DNA of 64,000 nt from Ascaris suum (lineage: Eukaryota > Nematoda > Chromadorea > Rhabditida > Ascarididae): positions 12,176,053 through 12,240,052 of the forward strand of contig CM024172.1 in the NCBI GenBank assembly GCA_013433145.1, in the 5' to 3' direction. Below are positions 39,413-51,566 of this stretch, in pieces; the stretch's first letter is position 1, and the number at the start of each line of letters is the position of its first letter. The position numbers were made by a program, and so were the translations under genes. Under the pieces are notes generated by a model. That model saw only the letters and a list, made by a program, of their open reading frames with translations, was not told where the DNA came from and ran no database searches.

Positions 39413-42167
39413 ATTTTTTTTGCCTCTTTTTTGATGTCTTTTTTTGTTCTGTGAAAACTTTTCGCCAAAAAATCTTTTTTTTTCTACGTGATCTAGCGTT
39501 TTTCGGTTTATTTTTGCTGCCGCTTTTACCTTAAATTTCTTAAGTACAAAATGTAAGAGGCGAGTTTATTTTGAGTTCTACTCTCTTGTAAGCAATATGT
39601 CTGTATCGTAATTCCGCTCTCCTATCGTAATACCTGAGGGGAATTTTGAGCTATTGGACATTTGTTCTAGGGAGACACTTGCGCTATGGGATATTCACCT
39701 TTGCAATATTTGTGCTAACAGAGATTAACGCTTGAGAAATCTCTCGCTTTATGAGCAGCAACATTATAGAACATTCTTATCTCGAATATCGCCACCATGA
39801 GACGCTAATCATCAACCCTATCTGTGCAAGTAGAAATTGCACGCCTGGCCATTTGAGGTATTAGAAAGAGCATAGAGCTGAAAATGTTTGTGGCGCAATT
39901 GACCCTGCCTAATCTAACGATTGCTTTTGTAGGTTATTCTTTTTGTGTACAAGCTTATCTTTGCATAACATTTGATACCGATTGTGGGCGATCAGCACCC
40001 CGCAATGGGTGAAAAAATAATGACTTAATATGGTGAACTCTTCATGATGAACTCTCTAAGATATTTCCTAGTGGACTAGTATATTTGCATATCCGGTTTA
40101 TCGTCTACGTACAAGTCATCCAGAACGTTCGCTTTGTTGTTTATTTCAATATACGTAAACTTTGTGGCAAAAGTACGGATGCGCGCTTTTTTTCCGACAC
40201 TTCTGACACGCTTTCGTACGTAAAAAATTCTATTCGCATGTCACTTATAATTTATTATTGATGACAATTGAAATTCTAAAATTGCGCTGAGTATTTCTGA
40301 ATGGTAAATAGTAAAAATTGACATATTTCTCATAAAGTGTTGTCATTAGTAAATTATAAGCGAATCTATGAAGTACTTCAACAAATTTATAAAAATTGCT
40401 GCGTCGAATATCTCTTAATAAATTCTACAAAGCGCTCTAAAATATTTCTTTCTTATCTTGTTCATATATTTGTTCTTCTACCGATTGTGACGAATTGTAA
40501 ACGTGCGATAATTTGAAGGTAATATCAAATGTTTTCAAGGCGATGAAAAAAAATCGATTTCTTTACGCTATTTCCGTCTCTGAATATTATTGTGAATCGC
40601 CTTGAAACACGTTTATTTCTACGTATTATAAATATTTGCAGTTATTTTTTTCAAAGTTTGTGAACACTATAGATAGTCAAAACATGATAAGTCCACGAAT
40701 ACACAAGAATGGATAGATAGATGAATATTCTAACAAATGCATTATCGCAGGCGATTGAGATTGGTTGAGATTTGTCACCTCTTCCACTAATTGCTTTCCA
40801 GCATATTCGTTAGGCATTTATATTCGATAGCAATTGAGCGTGAAAACCGCATTTAACGATTACATATGGCAAACTTTCCACGTGAATTTAAATGACCTGC
40901 CAAATAGTTTAGGTTTCAATGAATAAAACGATTTTCTCCTATAAAATGGAAAATTTTCTCAATTTAAAACATTATTTTCTCAAAAGTTGCTCAGACAAAC
41001 ATTATTTTCATTCAAATTAGCTCTGAGCTCTGTAACGGTGAAAAATAATTCTATAGTAGTAATGAGGTTCTTAGTGAAAAAAAAAACCATTCTATTATAT
41101 ATACAACAAAACTATTTTTATCTAATAAATGCATTTTCCTGTTTCATCTTCAAACTTACTATCATTTTTAATTAGTATAAAAATTCGAACGCTCAAAATT
41201 ATTAGGGAACACTCATACACGAAAGAAACCTGTAGAGTTAGCGCCCGTCTGTCACTCATGTAAACTGCCGACGTAATAGCGGTCCTCTCTTCAATGATGA
41301 CAGCCTCATCGAAATTTACCTAGTTGTAAATATTTCCAAAAAAAGTGCAAATTTCTCCTGTGTCGATGTTAACAATGCAATTTTGTGATGGCGGCAGCCG
41401 TCAACGACTCAAACGGCATAATTTTATACAACTGTAGCAGGAAGGAAGGAAAAAAGAATACAAAAAAATGGTAAGACTTTAAAGGAAAGAGTAGTTTGAT
41501 ATTAAAACAAAAACTAAATGAGATGATAGAAATAGACGAAATACACTTAAAAAAAAGATCACAAAAGAAGAAAAAACAGTGAAAAATACAATATACGAAT
41601 ATAAAACTACGATCGAAAAGTAGGAAAATATTTAGTGATATTTCAAAACCTTCTCGGTATAATTAGCTATTTCCGACCGGGTAGGGGAATTAATGTAGAA
41701 TAGGCAAAAGCATATAATTGAATTTTTCCAATATTTCTCTTATGCAAAAGCTTATATGAACTTCTTTAGATCTTTTATTCACATCTGCACTAAATTGATT
41801 GCAAATCATCAATTTTCATCACTATTTGTGGTGAATCGTTGCGTTCTTTTTTTTTTTTTCTCGATTTGTTTCACTCATTTGCACACCTTGCAAAAATGTA
41901 CGTTAATAAGAATTGTAAATATGTAAGTGATGTTGTTTGAGTACATTGCAAAGAAAAAAAAAAAGAAAAAATTCCACTCAAAAGAATTTTTCCACCATCA
42001 GCCATCTGCACTCAACGCGTTATCATTTTTCGATCGTAACAGTGCAGTTCGCAACAACAATAACATTTTCTAAGCAACTGATTCGATACTTTCATTCGCT
42101 ATGGAAGTTTTACTCGATGGAATGCGTTTTTTTGTGCTCTCTTTTTCTTTTTTTTTCTTCTTTTTCT

Positions 42168-42168
<1 letters not shown>

Positions 42169-42226
<58 letters not shown>
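42169..42226 (+). repeat. (CT)n microsatellite
   Basis: About 58 bases of CT dinucleotides with one interruption (CTAT near 42187), preceded by a T-rich tract. Confidence 0.9.
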
Positions 42227-42229
<3 letters not shown>

Positions 42230-45200
42230 TGTCAGCAGAAATATCGCAAAAACGCAGAAATTTTCATACAGAAAAATTCTTCCAGAGCAAAAATAATGAA
42301 ATAAAATTTCTATAGACAATATAAAGCGGCCAATAAGAGGGATCGCTCGTTATGGCTTATAAAGTTATCGCGCACACATGTATCAATAAACGTATGCGCA
42401 TACATATATGCGCAGACACGCAGACACGCTTATGCAAACTGGCTACACTTTTGCGTTCGCATAACAGAAGACCGTTATCTCATTACTATGGGCAAACAAA
42501 GACGTTGGGTTTTCGGTTTCATTCCATCTATCCTCCACCTCCCACCCCTTACCGTCCCCGCACAATCTGTGGGACGGCGAAAACGTTCACAGGTGGTGTT
42601 TCTCTGAGCAATGCTTCAACATCGCTGCTGCATATTCGAAGGCAAAACAAGTACTTATTGAGCAGTAACCCCTCTGGTGGAAATTATGAGATTTTCACTA
42701 TATGCAAGCGTGAATAATCTCAACATTTTGCGAAAAAAACTCAGCTTTGCACAACATGTGGATATGAACAACGACGTTTGTTTGATGTTAATATGTGAGT
42801 CGATCTACATTGTAAGTTGTAAGTTGGCCGATTTGACTAAATTATAGCTTTGCGAACGTTTCCCTCCTCTCTGTGTATCATTCACACCTATTTTTATGTT
42901 TTTATCTTTTGGAAAGTTGAAATAATAAATAAAGTAATGACTAGAATTTAAAAAAAAAAACAAGAGATAGCGAAGTGCAATAAGTCTACGTATGGAATTC
43001 CAACATACTATGCTGGAGGAATTCATGATGAATGAGTTCGCGCTTGCTGAAATATTTGCAAGAAGATTCAAAAATCAAAACTTCAAATACGAACGTAGCA
43101 GTAAACGAACATTTGTGCCCTAAAAAAAGACAACTGCTCATTCGCAGTTCTGGATTCAGCGAGGGGAGTCGGCGCTTTGCGCAAACAGCAGAGAACAGCA
43201 TCAGGCCAAGTCAAATCGACTGATTTTATCAGCTCTTCCCTATATTCACCATCCCTTTAGACAAGTCAAGGTTGCTGATCGTCCAATTGGCATCCTATAG
43301 TATACTCTGTATACTCTGTACGGTTGTTGTAAGGAATATTTCCACGGCAATAAGACATCTGTTGTAGCACAGTTTGTTCAGCCTAAAAAAGAATTTGAGC
43401 TTTTAACGTTTAGGATATATCAACTGCTCGTTTGTTAACTCCTTTAACAATAATGATTCAGACCTTACTGAGGATACGGTCATAGATTTGTATCGCTTTA
43501 TTGCTCACCTGTTATTCACTTGTTCATCTATTGCAGTCTACCACCATTTCTACTCATCATTATAGTACGCAATAAATCTTACTTTTTACTTGGTCGATAA
43601 TGCTTTTTCTCAAAAATAATACATGTCAATAGTCATTAAATGAAGAAAAAAAGATGTCTTTAACGAAATGTTGACAGCTCGAAAGCATGTCATAGCGATA
43701 ACTCAAAAATGTATGGAACCTTATGAAGCCTTTTCCCTAAAAACGATATCATCCGTTTTTCCCAACATCGAGTTTCATTTTAAACTCACCTCACACAAAC
43801 TTAACGTATTGACATTATATTTTTGTGGTAAATTTCAAGCTAACGCAAATGTCTAAGCATTAGATGATTGGTCACCAATGCCGTGTCAATTTTGAAGCAG
43901 TAATGTTTTAGCGTGGAACATGTTACTGATTACTTCTTTTACTTCCTGATCACTTCCTGATTAGTGCCGATTATTTCCTGACTGATGACAATGCTGCAAA
44001 TTTTGGCTGCTTCGTCATGTTTATTAATTTAAGTTCTTGTTTCAAATTTTTGTTACTGATGACAATACAGTCGCTTTAACTTTTATCATAAACTACGATC
44101 TATTTTGGAAGAAATATTCCTATAAAGTTGGTTTGCTATCCATTTTTTCTTATCATAATCGCAAAAAAAAAGAGAACTAATGTGATAATAAAATTGATAT
44201 ATTAACCGCTCTTAATTTGTCAGACGCAAAAGAAAATGATTTATGCAATTTTTATTTTCGGGACAATTCGCTGAGAAATTTGTGCGTGTTGTTAAACTAA
44301 TACTGTGACTGGTTTTTTTTTACTTCTATGATGAAGTAAAATTCCATTATGGTCGATTCATCATTTCATAAGCCATCTGAATCTGCACAAAATCCAACAG
44401 CTTTGAATTTAGCGAGAAATTCTTTAGTTGGGTAATCGTCGAAATAGAAATTTCCATGGTATATTAACCATTTTGCCTTCATAAAAAGCTATTTTTTTCG
44501 TTCTGATAGATGCTAATCTTAATGGTAGGAGGATCGTCAATGAAGCTGATCGCAATGCTTAATGCGTATATATCACTCTCTATCTATTCGGTAATTTGAG
44601 CTCAGAGGTGTTTGAAGCTGCAGCAATGAATGTTTACAATGATAAAGTGAACGCAATAGATAGAAATTCTTCAAGTCGGACATTTTCAAAAAGTCATGTG
44701 CTTTAAATGTCGCCAGAAAATCGATTGGACTTTCGTTTTATATGTGTCAAGAAGGAAAATATATAAAGCCAGTTGGCTATCACGATACGCTGTATTCCGA
44801 TGTTTCTAACACGGCAAACGAATCTCACAATCTACAAAAAGAAATAATAAAATAAGCGAAAACATATTTGAAGTGATGCGAACATTCGCAGAAATTCCCC
44901 ACAAAATACTGCCGTTCTCTCAGCCAGCGCGTTAAAGTGGGTTGGGATGCTGAAGTTGGACTTATATAGGCCTCAGGTAGGCCAAAAGCACCTAAGTCGA
45001 TCAATGGCACTGCGCGAAGAACAACGAACAAGAACCCTCTATACAACCAAAATGATCATTGCAATGTTAGATCACAAGTAGATTTAGATTACAAGTAGAT
45101 ATCTTGGATTGGCTCTTCAGCGTCGTGCCCAACAGAATACCGATCTAATGGCCAACTTTTCGAGCACAATAATATCGTTTACAATCTTCAGCACAAAATT

Positions 45201-48200
45201 ACAGCTAAACACTTCAGAGTGACTTCGAATATCATTGACGAGAATGAGGAAACTAGTGATTTCAAATGATGGCAGCCACACTTGTTATGTTGGTAATTTC
45301 TGTGCCTAGTTTCAAGTCATTAAAGAATAGTGCAGATTCATCATTAACCCTTATACTCTACAGATAAGTTGACGTCAATAAGCCGGCAAATAGGGCAGTC
45401 GAAGAGCTTTGATTTCACATCAACACGTTTAGAAAGCTCACTGAACCAAGTAGACAAACCAGCGTCACGATACGATCACCATAACGCTTCGGTTGATCGC
45501 CGATGCGGTTACAATAAAACGATCGGTTTGAATAAAAGTCTTCATATACATTTGTTTTTCTCTTTTAGGATAACTTAAAAATTGAAAAATATCAGTCAGA
45601 CGCAATCGGTTATCAAATGAGAGGAACAGCGGTGTTTCACCAACGGAGACTAAGATACGAGTAGAACGCAAAAACTCTATCAAAATTCATTTCCTGCAAA
45701 CAGCCGAAACATTCAAACAGGTAACTTTTTCTCTGCAAACCAGCCTTCCTCATCTCAAAGAAACTCTGCACACGAGCTAAAAAAAGAAGGCGGAGGAAAT
45801 TTTCTATCATCATAAATAGCTTAATCGGTTAACTAGAACTTGCTGATAAACAACGGAGCTTTTGAGGCTTTGAGGCAAAAGCTTTATTACGCTTATAGCA
45901 ATATACCCTCAGGTATCACATATAATGCGCCACTTAGCATTTTGATCGAATGGATGCCTCTCAATCTCCTTGATCATCGAGTTATCGATATCATCATAAC
46001 TTAACATACTCATGATTCAGTAGCGATCGACTGTGGTAGTTTCTGCATCCTTCATTCGGTAAGTTATACATTTGAAGGTGAAGTTCATTTTTTTCTATCT
46101 CTTCCAAAATTTCAGAATTGCCCAATTGTGCAAACGGGGTTTCAGCTGACCGCGCCGGGCGTATGGGTAGCGATGCACATTTGGTTCTAACATACTGCGA
46201 TGACCACGCCCAAGCAAAAGGAGGAGGACTCGTCTAACGAAGCTGATGAAAGAAATTGTCGATGTCGTTGTTGATATAAGCTATAGCTTTGAGAAGCTGT
46301 CATAGATGGTGATGCTCAGCATTGAGTTTTTGATTGGCATCAGCTTAGAATTTCATGATATGCTTTAAAAGATTGTTAACCAAGAAGACCGAGATTATAG
46401 ATTCAATAAGAAGTTCACTTAACCGTTTATTCTCTTTGCTGAGGTTATCTTCTCAGCTGAACATGGTCTCGATTGTTCAATAGCTACATAGTCTTAATGA
46501 TTGACGTGTGAAATGCTCATACCGTGCACGATGTACGCATGAGCTTCGTTCGTTTTATTTGTATTTGCAAAGTGCATTATGGCAATGCCCTATCTATTTG
46601 CATGAATATGTGTACACATATTTGTTTCCTATATAATTTCCGCTTGGGAATAACGGAAATTAGGGCTAGAAAAATTTGTCGGTAGAATATTTTGTCCAGT
46701 AATAGTTACATATATCTTATTTCGCATTCGTTCTTCAATTTCTAAATGATATTTGCAACAAATATTGAGTGATGCTAAGAAATTTTACGTGCATATCGAA
46801 TTTGAATTTTTCAACCCTTTCGCCATAAAAAAGTGATCGATATTTTCTTGAAGAGTTGTGTGAATAGCCGGAATAATTTATATGTGAAGATTACTGAAAT
46901 ATTTTATTTTTAGTCGATAACATATGAATGCATGACAGGATAAGCATAACGCAAATGCGCACAATCATTATAATGAGAGAGTAACAATTAGGGAATAGGC
47001 TAGATAGTATTGCAACTTGATTTACACGATGTGTTTGCAAATTTTGCAATCGCTTCACACTAATCGATTACATCAGCATTTGTAAATGACAAAATAGTTT
47101 AATAATCTTATCATAAGTATCTTTTTCATTGAAGAAACAATGAATTAAAAGGTAGTTTTTTTTTTGAGGGAGCATTAGCTTAATTATAAAGGAAGGTTGA
47201 GTGGCGGTTTTTTAATGATATCAATGAGTGGTCACTTTGAAGGAAATTGCGTTTGAGAGGTCATCCGTTTGTATAAATCGTGCGGTATGAGATTCGAATG
47301 TAGAACTGACGAAAAGGCGGATGGTCAGTATATGATTCGAGAGGAAAGATTTGTGTTGTCATACAGAAGGAATGTATCAGAGAGCATTTTAAAGACAATT
47401 GTACTTTATTACATGGTTGCGTACGGAAAATAAATTTTTTATTGAATTGTACGGGAAGAACGGAGAGGTTAACAATGGTGAATGTATTGTTCTGAAACAA
47501 AGTAACGATAGAAGTCAACACTAGGATAAGACAAGAGGAAAGCACTAAAGTGAAGAATGCAATCCTAGGCGCACTAGAAAAGTGTGATAGTAGCAAACAA
47601 ACTTGAATTATGGCAGAAGAAAAATTGGTGGGGAAAAAAGCCTGATAAATACGACTCGAAAAGGCAACAACAACGACGAAATAAAAAGACAAAACTTATA
47701 TTACGAGATATTTTCATCGATATAGAACGTGGTTCGAAAGACGACTGATTATGTTCGAAGTGACTGGAGATGAACAAGGCTAATTTAGTTCGAGAGGTGG
47801 CGGAAAGATTTCGTGTAAGCAAGCTTGTAAGGATATGTTGATTGCCGATCTATTTTGCTGCAAAATCTTTGCAATATGTCTATTAGAAATTTCAGCAGAC
47901 TCTATGGCAAGCGAAATTACTGCACTCAAATACCAATCAATATTGTTTTCAGTGGTCGATTTATTGGTCACCTCCGATCTAGTTCAGCTAATTAGCGGTC
48001 AGTCTGGAAATAGCTCTCATTCATACGCAATGACGCATTTGTACGTTAATGAAATGAGTTATTGATATATTCTAGAAATTGCCATCTAGAGCCGAGTTAT
48101 AAGGATGTTCAATGGATCAACGACGCGATTTGGCACTTAGCAAATAAACTTCTTACGCATTCCAAATGCTACTCGTTCGTTTTAAATTTTACGCATTCTA

Positions 48201-51064
48201 AATGAAGTTTGAAAAGATAAGACGTAATATAGTTGCTGAGACACCAAATCAAAAAAAGCTGCAGCCGATGCGGAATAGCAAATGTCATTGATTCACGCCA
48301 GCGAATTGGGGCCTATGTGCTGATAACTGAGGCCCATTCGACGAATTTCTTTTGCTCATCGTAATAACGTTATTTACGTGTTTTGATCATTTTTCTTTCT
48401 TCTTCTTGCTTTTTCCGCATTCACCATTGATGTTAAAAAAATCCGCTCATGAAACACCAATATCATTTATAGTAGCATCTAATTGTGCTCATTAATTTTG
48501 CGCAACATCAGTACTTTTTTCGAATGCATCACGTAAGGAAATTTCTTTTCTTTTTGCAGTGATAATGAAACGAATTGAATATTTATTTGTATAGTGGAGA
48601 TAAAAGCGAGAAAATACTTACAAAAACTATGACGAACGCACTGTAAAGAAGTAGTGCTGAGTGGAATAATAGCTAAGGAATAGAAAGAGGTAGAAATATT
48701 TTTACAGAGATATTGAACGGAAAGCACAATGAAATTACTGGAATTAATTGGTATTTCGTAGAAGAATTTATAGGTGAATTTATAGTCGATGTAAGTTTTT
48801 GACGATTGCCGAAAATTGAACAGAACAAAAAGAGCGGCAACATGTGCATAGAGAGATAATGCATTTGCATAGGAAAGCGGCATATAAATTATATGTTATA
48901 GTAAAATCAACTACTGATGATAATGTCTGTTCTTGTATTTGAAGAAAGAACTCTAATGGATTAAGCTTTGCAGAAAAAAACGACAACCGGCGTGCATTCA
49001 CCGTCTGGAAACGACTGAGCAAAAAACACTGCGAAGCCTTGTGAAATTTGTAAATAAACAGGCAGTAATAAAGTGTTGAAGCATTCATATGTCACTTAAG
49101 GGGCGTCGAGAGAGTGGAAAACTTTTTTTTTTTTTGCTTTTGAAGGTCATCTCTGCTAGAGTCTTTTCTGCATGCGATCTTGGCTAAACTGGTTTTTTTG
49201 CGATTTTCACTGATAACTGATGCACGAAAACCTCCGTTTAAATTCACCTGACAATGCAACTGTCCTAAGGAAGTGGCGTTACCTCTGCTGTCTCATTCTT
49301 CTTCAATTTCTATGAAATTGCACTGCAACGCACCCATTTGTATGTGAAATCAAAATTGCATCATACATGTACTTTTTCACAAAATTCCTTCCAATGGCTC
49401 ATTTTTTCAAGGCGTAGAGATTGGAATGAACGAGAGGTTGCGGGTAAATAGGTAGATCGATTGTTTGTACACTTAGGGAAAATGAAAGCATAATAATTTC
49501 GTGGAAGTTGGTTGTAAAAATAATTCAGGGAAATATAAGAGTGCGCTGTCTTGATGAGATTAAAACATCACAAGGTCAATAATACTCGTTTTCTATTGTC
49601 TCACATTAATCAGTCCAACTTTCATTCTTGCGTCGTTTAATTACTAGCTTCTTATGCTTTAATTATTCATGTGAATTTCTCCAGAAATTTTTCTAACTGC
49701 ATGAAGGGTTGAACGTAACAGCCAAATTCGTTATGGTGACTCGTTTGTTCATGGGGTTCATCGCCTTCTACAAGATATAACAGATTTGTTTTTAAAATCG
49801 AGCGCTTTTAATGGGACTGATGTAGTAAAGTAAAAGTGCCTAATGGCTTCACACAGGCGGATTTGTTCAGCGGGATGCATCTATAGTTAGGTTCATTTGG
49901 ATTATTTATCTGTTCGAAAGAGAAAAATGGATAGGGCAGGAAATATTTGCAGAGTCAATGAAGTCATTTGTTTCTGAATAATATCGAGAAAATTGGTTTC
50001 ATTACTTCCATAATGTTCCCCTTAAGCCATATCTGATTCCTCATGACTTCCATATTTTCTATTTCATTCGTCTAAGCAAATGATCAAATAATCCAAAAAC
50101 CAAAAATTTTAATGCCCGAAAATTTACGTGCATTTTTTGTAGCGCAGTTTTCACCGAAAATTCGAATGTTTTTATCTGATGGACCACTGATATTATTCGA
50201 TTCTTTTGTTTAAGCATACTGAAGTAAGACCAGCACGACCGTCTTATCAGCAAACGTTGCACGGCTGATGGCGCATCTTTCTTAATTTATCTTTGAATCC
50301 ACGCAGAAGAACGTCGAAATGTAGAGATTGTTGATGGCCAAATTTAGGCATAAATGAAGCGGTCTAACTATCTATTCTAGAGAGCATCGGTCTTGACTCT
50401 CCTCAGATCGATGCATTACATCTTCGGTCACTTTTCTTGTTTTGTTCACTTTCCTTTAGAATTAGGCAGTTCTGCAATACCTTCCTCAACGATGATTGAA
50501 TTTGTGTTGAACGGTGCATTTTTTTTTCAATTTATTGATGAAACTCTTACTTCTTCCCCCTTCAAATAGCTTTCAGTCGCGTCAAACGGCGAAACAGTCA
50601 AAACAAAATCCCAGCGAAGTGATCAAGAAGATTTCGCTGGAGATTTTGTGAGAAAGGAAACATAAAATCCTCACTTTGTTGTAAGAGGACTCTATGTCTC
50701 CTCCTTTGTTGTCATTCTTTGTAAGTATATTTAATTCTCGACGTCTCTTAGTCGCTGTCTCTTTCGTAAAAGCGCTTAGCGGGGACCCGCATCTTCTCCC
50801 CCCCGCAACTCCCCTTTTCTCTCGCATATATTTGCCGCGTCCTTTCGCGACACTTTCTGAATATGTGACTTTGCTCCTGCCATTTTTTTATACGTTTTCA
50901 CTCTTTTCGTTATGCATTTTGCCAAGCTTGAAAGTCATTCATTCTAGGCGCTGTAATATTATAACCCCTATGCAGGTTCGCTCTATACACGTTTTCGTCG
51001 ATTTTTCCTCTAGTTCATCTTGCATTCTTGTTTGTAAACAGGCTTAAAACTACTCAACAAAGGC

Positions 51065-51065
<1 letters not shown>

Positions 51066-51159
<94 letters not shown>
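51066..51159 (+). repeat. (TA)n microsatellite, about 47 units
   Basis: Perfect TA dinucleotide run about 170 bp upstream of the proposed start of the Ly6-like gene. Its true length in the genome may differ because of assembly collapse. Confidence 0.95.
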
Positions 51160-51160
<1 letters not shown>

Positions 51161-51290
51161 TTCGACCAAGTTTTACAGGCACACTGGACAGCTGCATGGC
51201 TGCCTGAACGCCTCTTTATTGTTCCAGCGATCTCTTTCTGAACGGTGTATCGACCCTTCAGTGTTGAGCAGTGTTTTGCGACTCAACGCA

Positions 51291-51298
51291 TTTATCAG
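51291..51298 (+). promoter_or_regulatory. Possible trans-splice acceptor of the Ly6-like gene
   Basis: TTTATCAG, 31 bases before the preferred ATG, resembles the nematode splice acceptor. The pyrimidine-rich, GC-richer DNA at 50.7-50.9 kb could be the promoter region; this is inference. Confidence 0.35.
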
Positions 51299-51329
51299 AT
51301 TTCTTCACGTCTTTCAAATGTGCTCCGAA

Positions 51330-51566
51330 ATGACCATAAGAATATTTACAATGTTGGGAGCAATGCGTATATGCGTTTCCGCGTTACGATGCTATCATGG
51401 CGCAAATGTCGCGTTTCCGGAGAACAATCTGATGAAAACGCTCAAAGTGGTCGAATGTGGCCCACTCGCATCGTTTTGTCGTCGAGCTTATGGCCTTATT
51501 AATGCAAAAGAGGGTTGGATATTATCGTGTATGGCCAAAACATCGCTTGGCGCCGACTACTGTGTG
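51330..51566 (+). CDS. Ly6-like exon 1: signal peptide and first five cysteines
   Basis: It encodes the signal peptide, LRCYHGANVAFPENN, VVECGPLASFCRRAYG and EGWILSCM...GADYCV. The donor GTG/GTAATT is preferred over the equally in-frame TGT/GTGGTA because it fits the consensus better; the choice adds or removes one Val. Confidence 0.75.

Larger units (their letters stand above)
27037..51290. other. About 24 kb AT-rich region without a recognisable gene
   Basis: I scanned both strands for exon-like segments next to consensus splice sites and found none that resembles a known protein. It holds a polypurine tract (27925-28009), a diverged 47 bp duplication (35984-36077), CT-rich microsatellites (39391-39412, 42169-42226) and many short A/T runs. 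Longer open frames at 47261-47692 and 48479-48883 are low-complexity hydrophobic translations of pyrimidine-rich strands. Fast-evolving or non-coding genes could be missed. Confidence 0.45.

Noticed and set aside
47261..48883. Hydrophobic minus-strand frames of 143 and 134 codons
   Set aside because: They lie opposite A/G-rich DNA; Phe/Ser/Leu-rich low-complexity translation is expected there. No motif, splice context or family resemblance.
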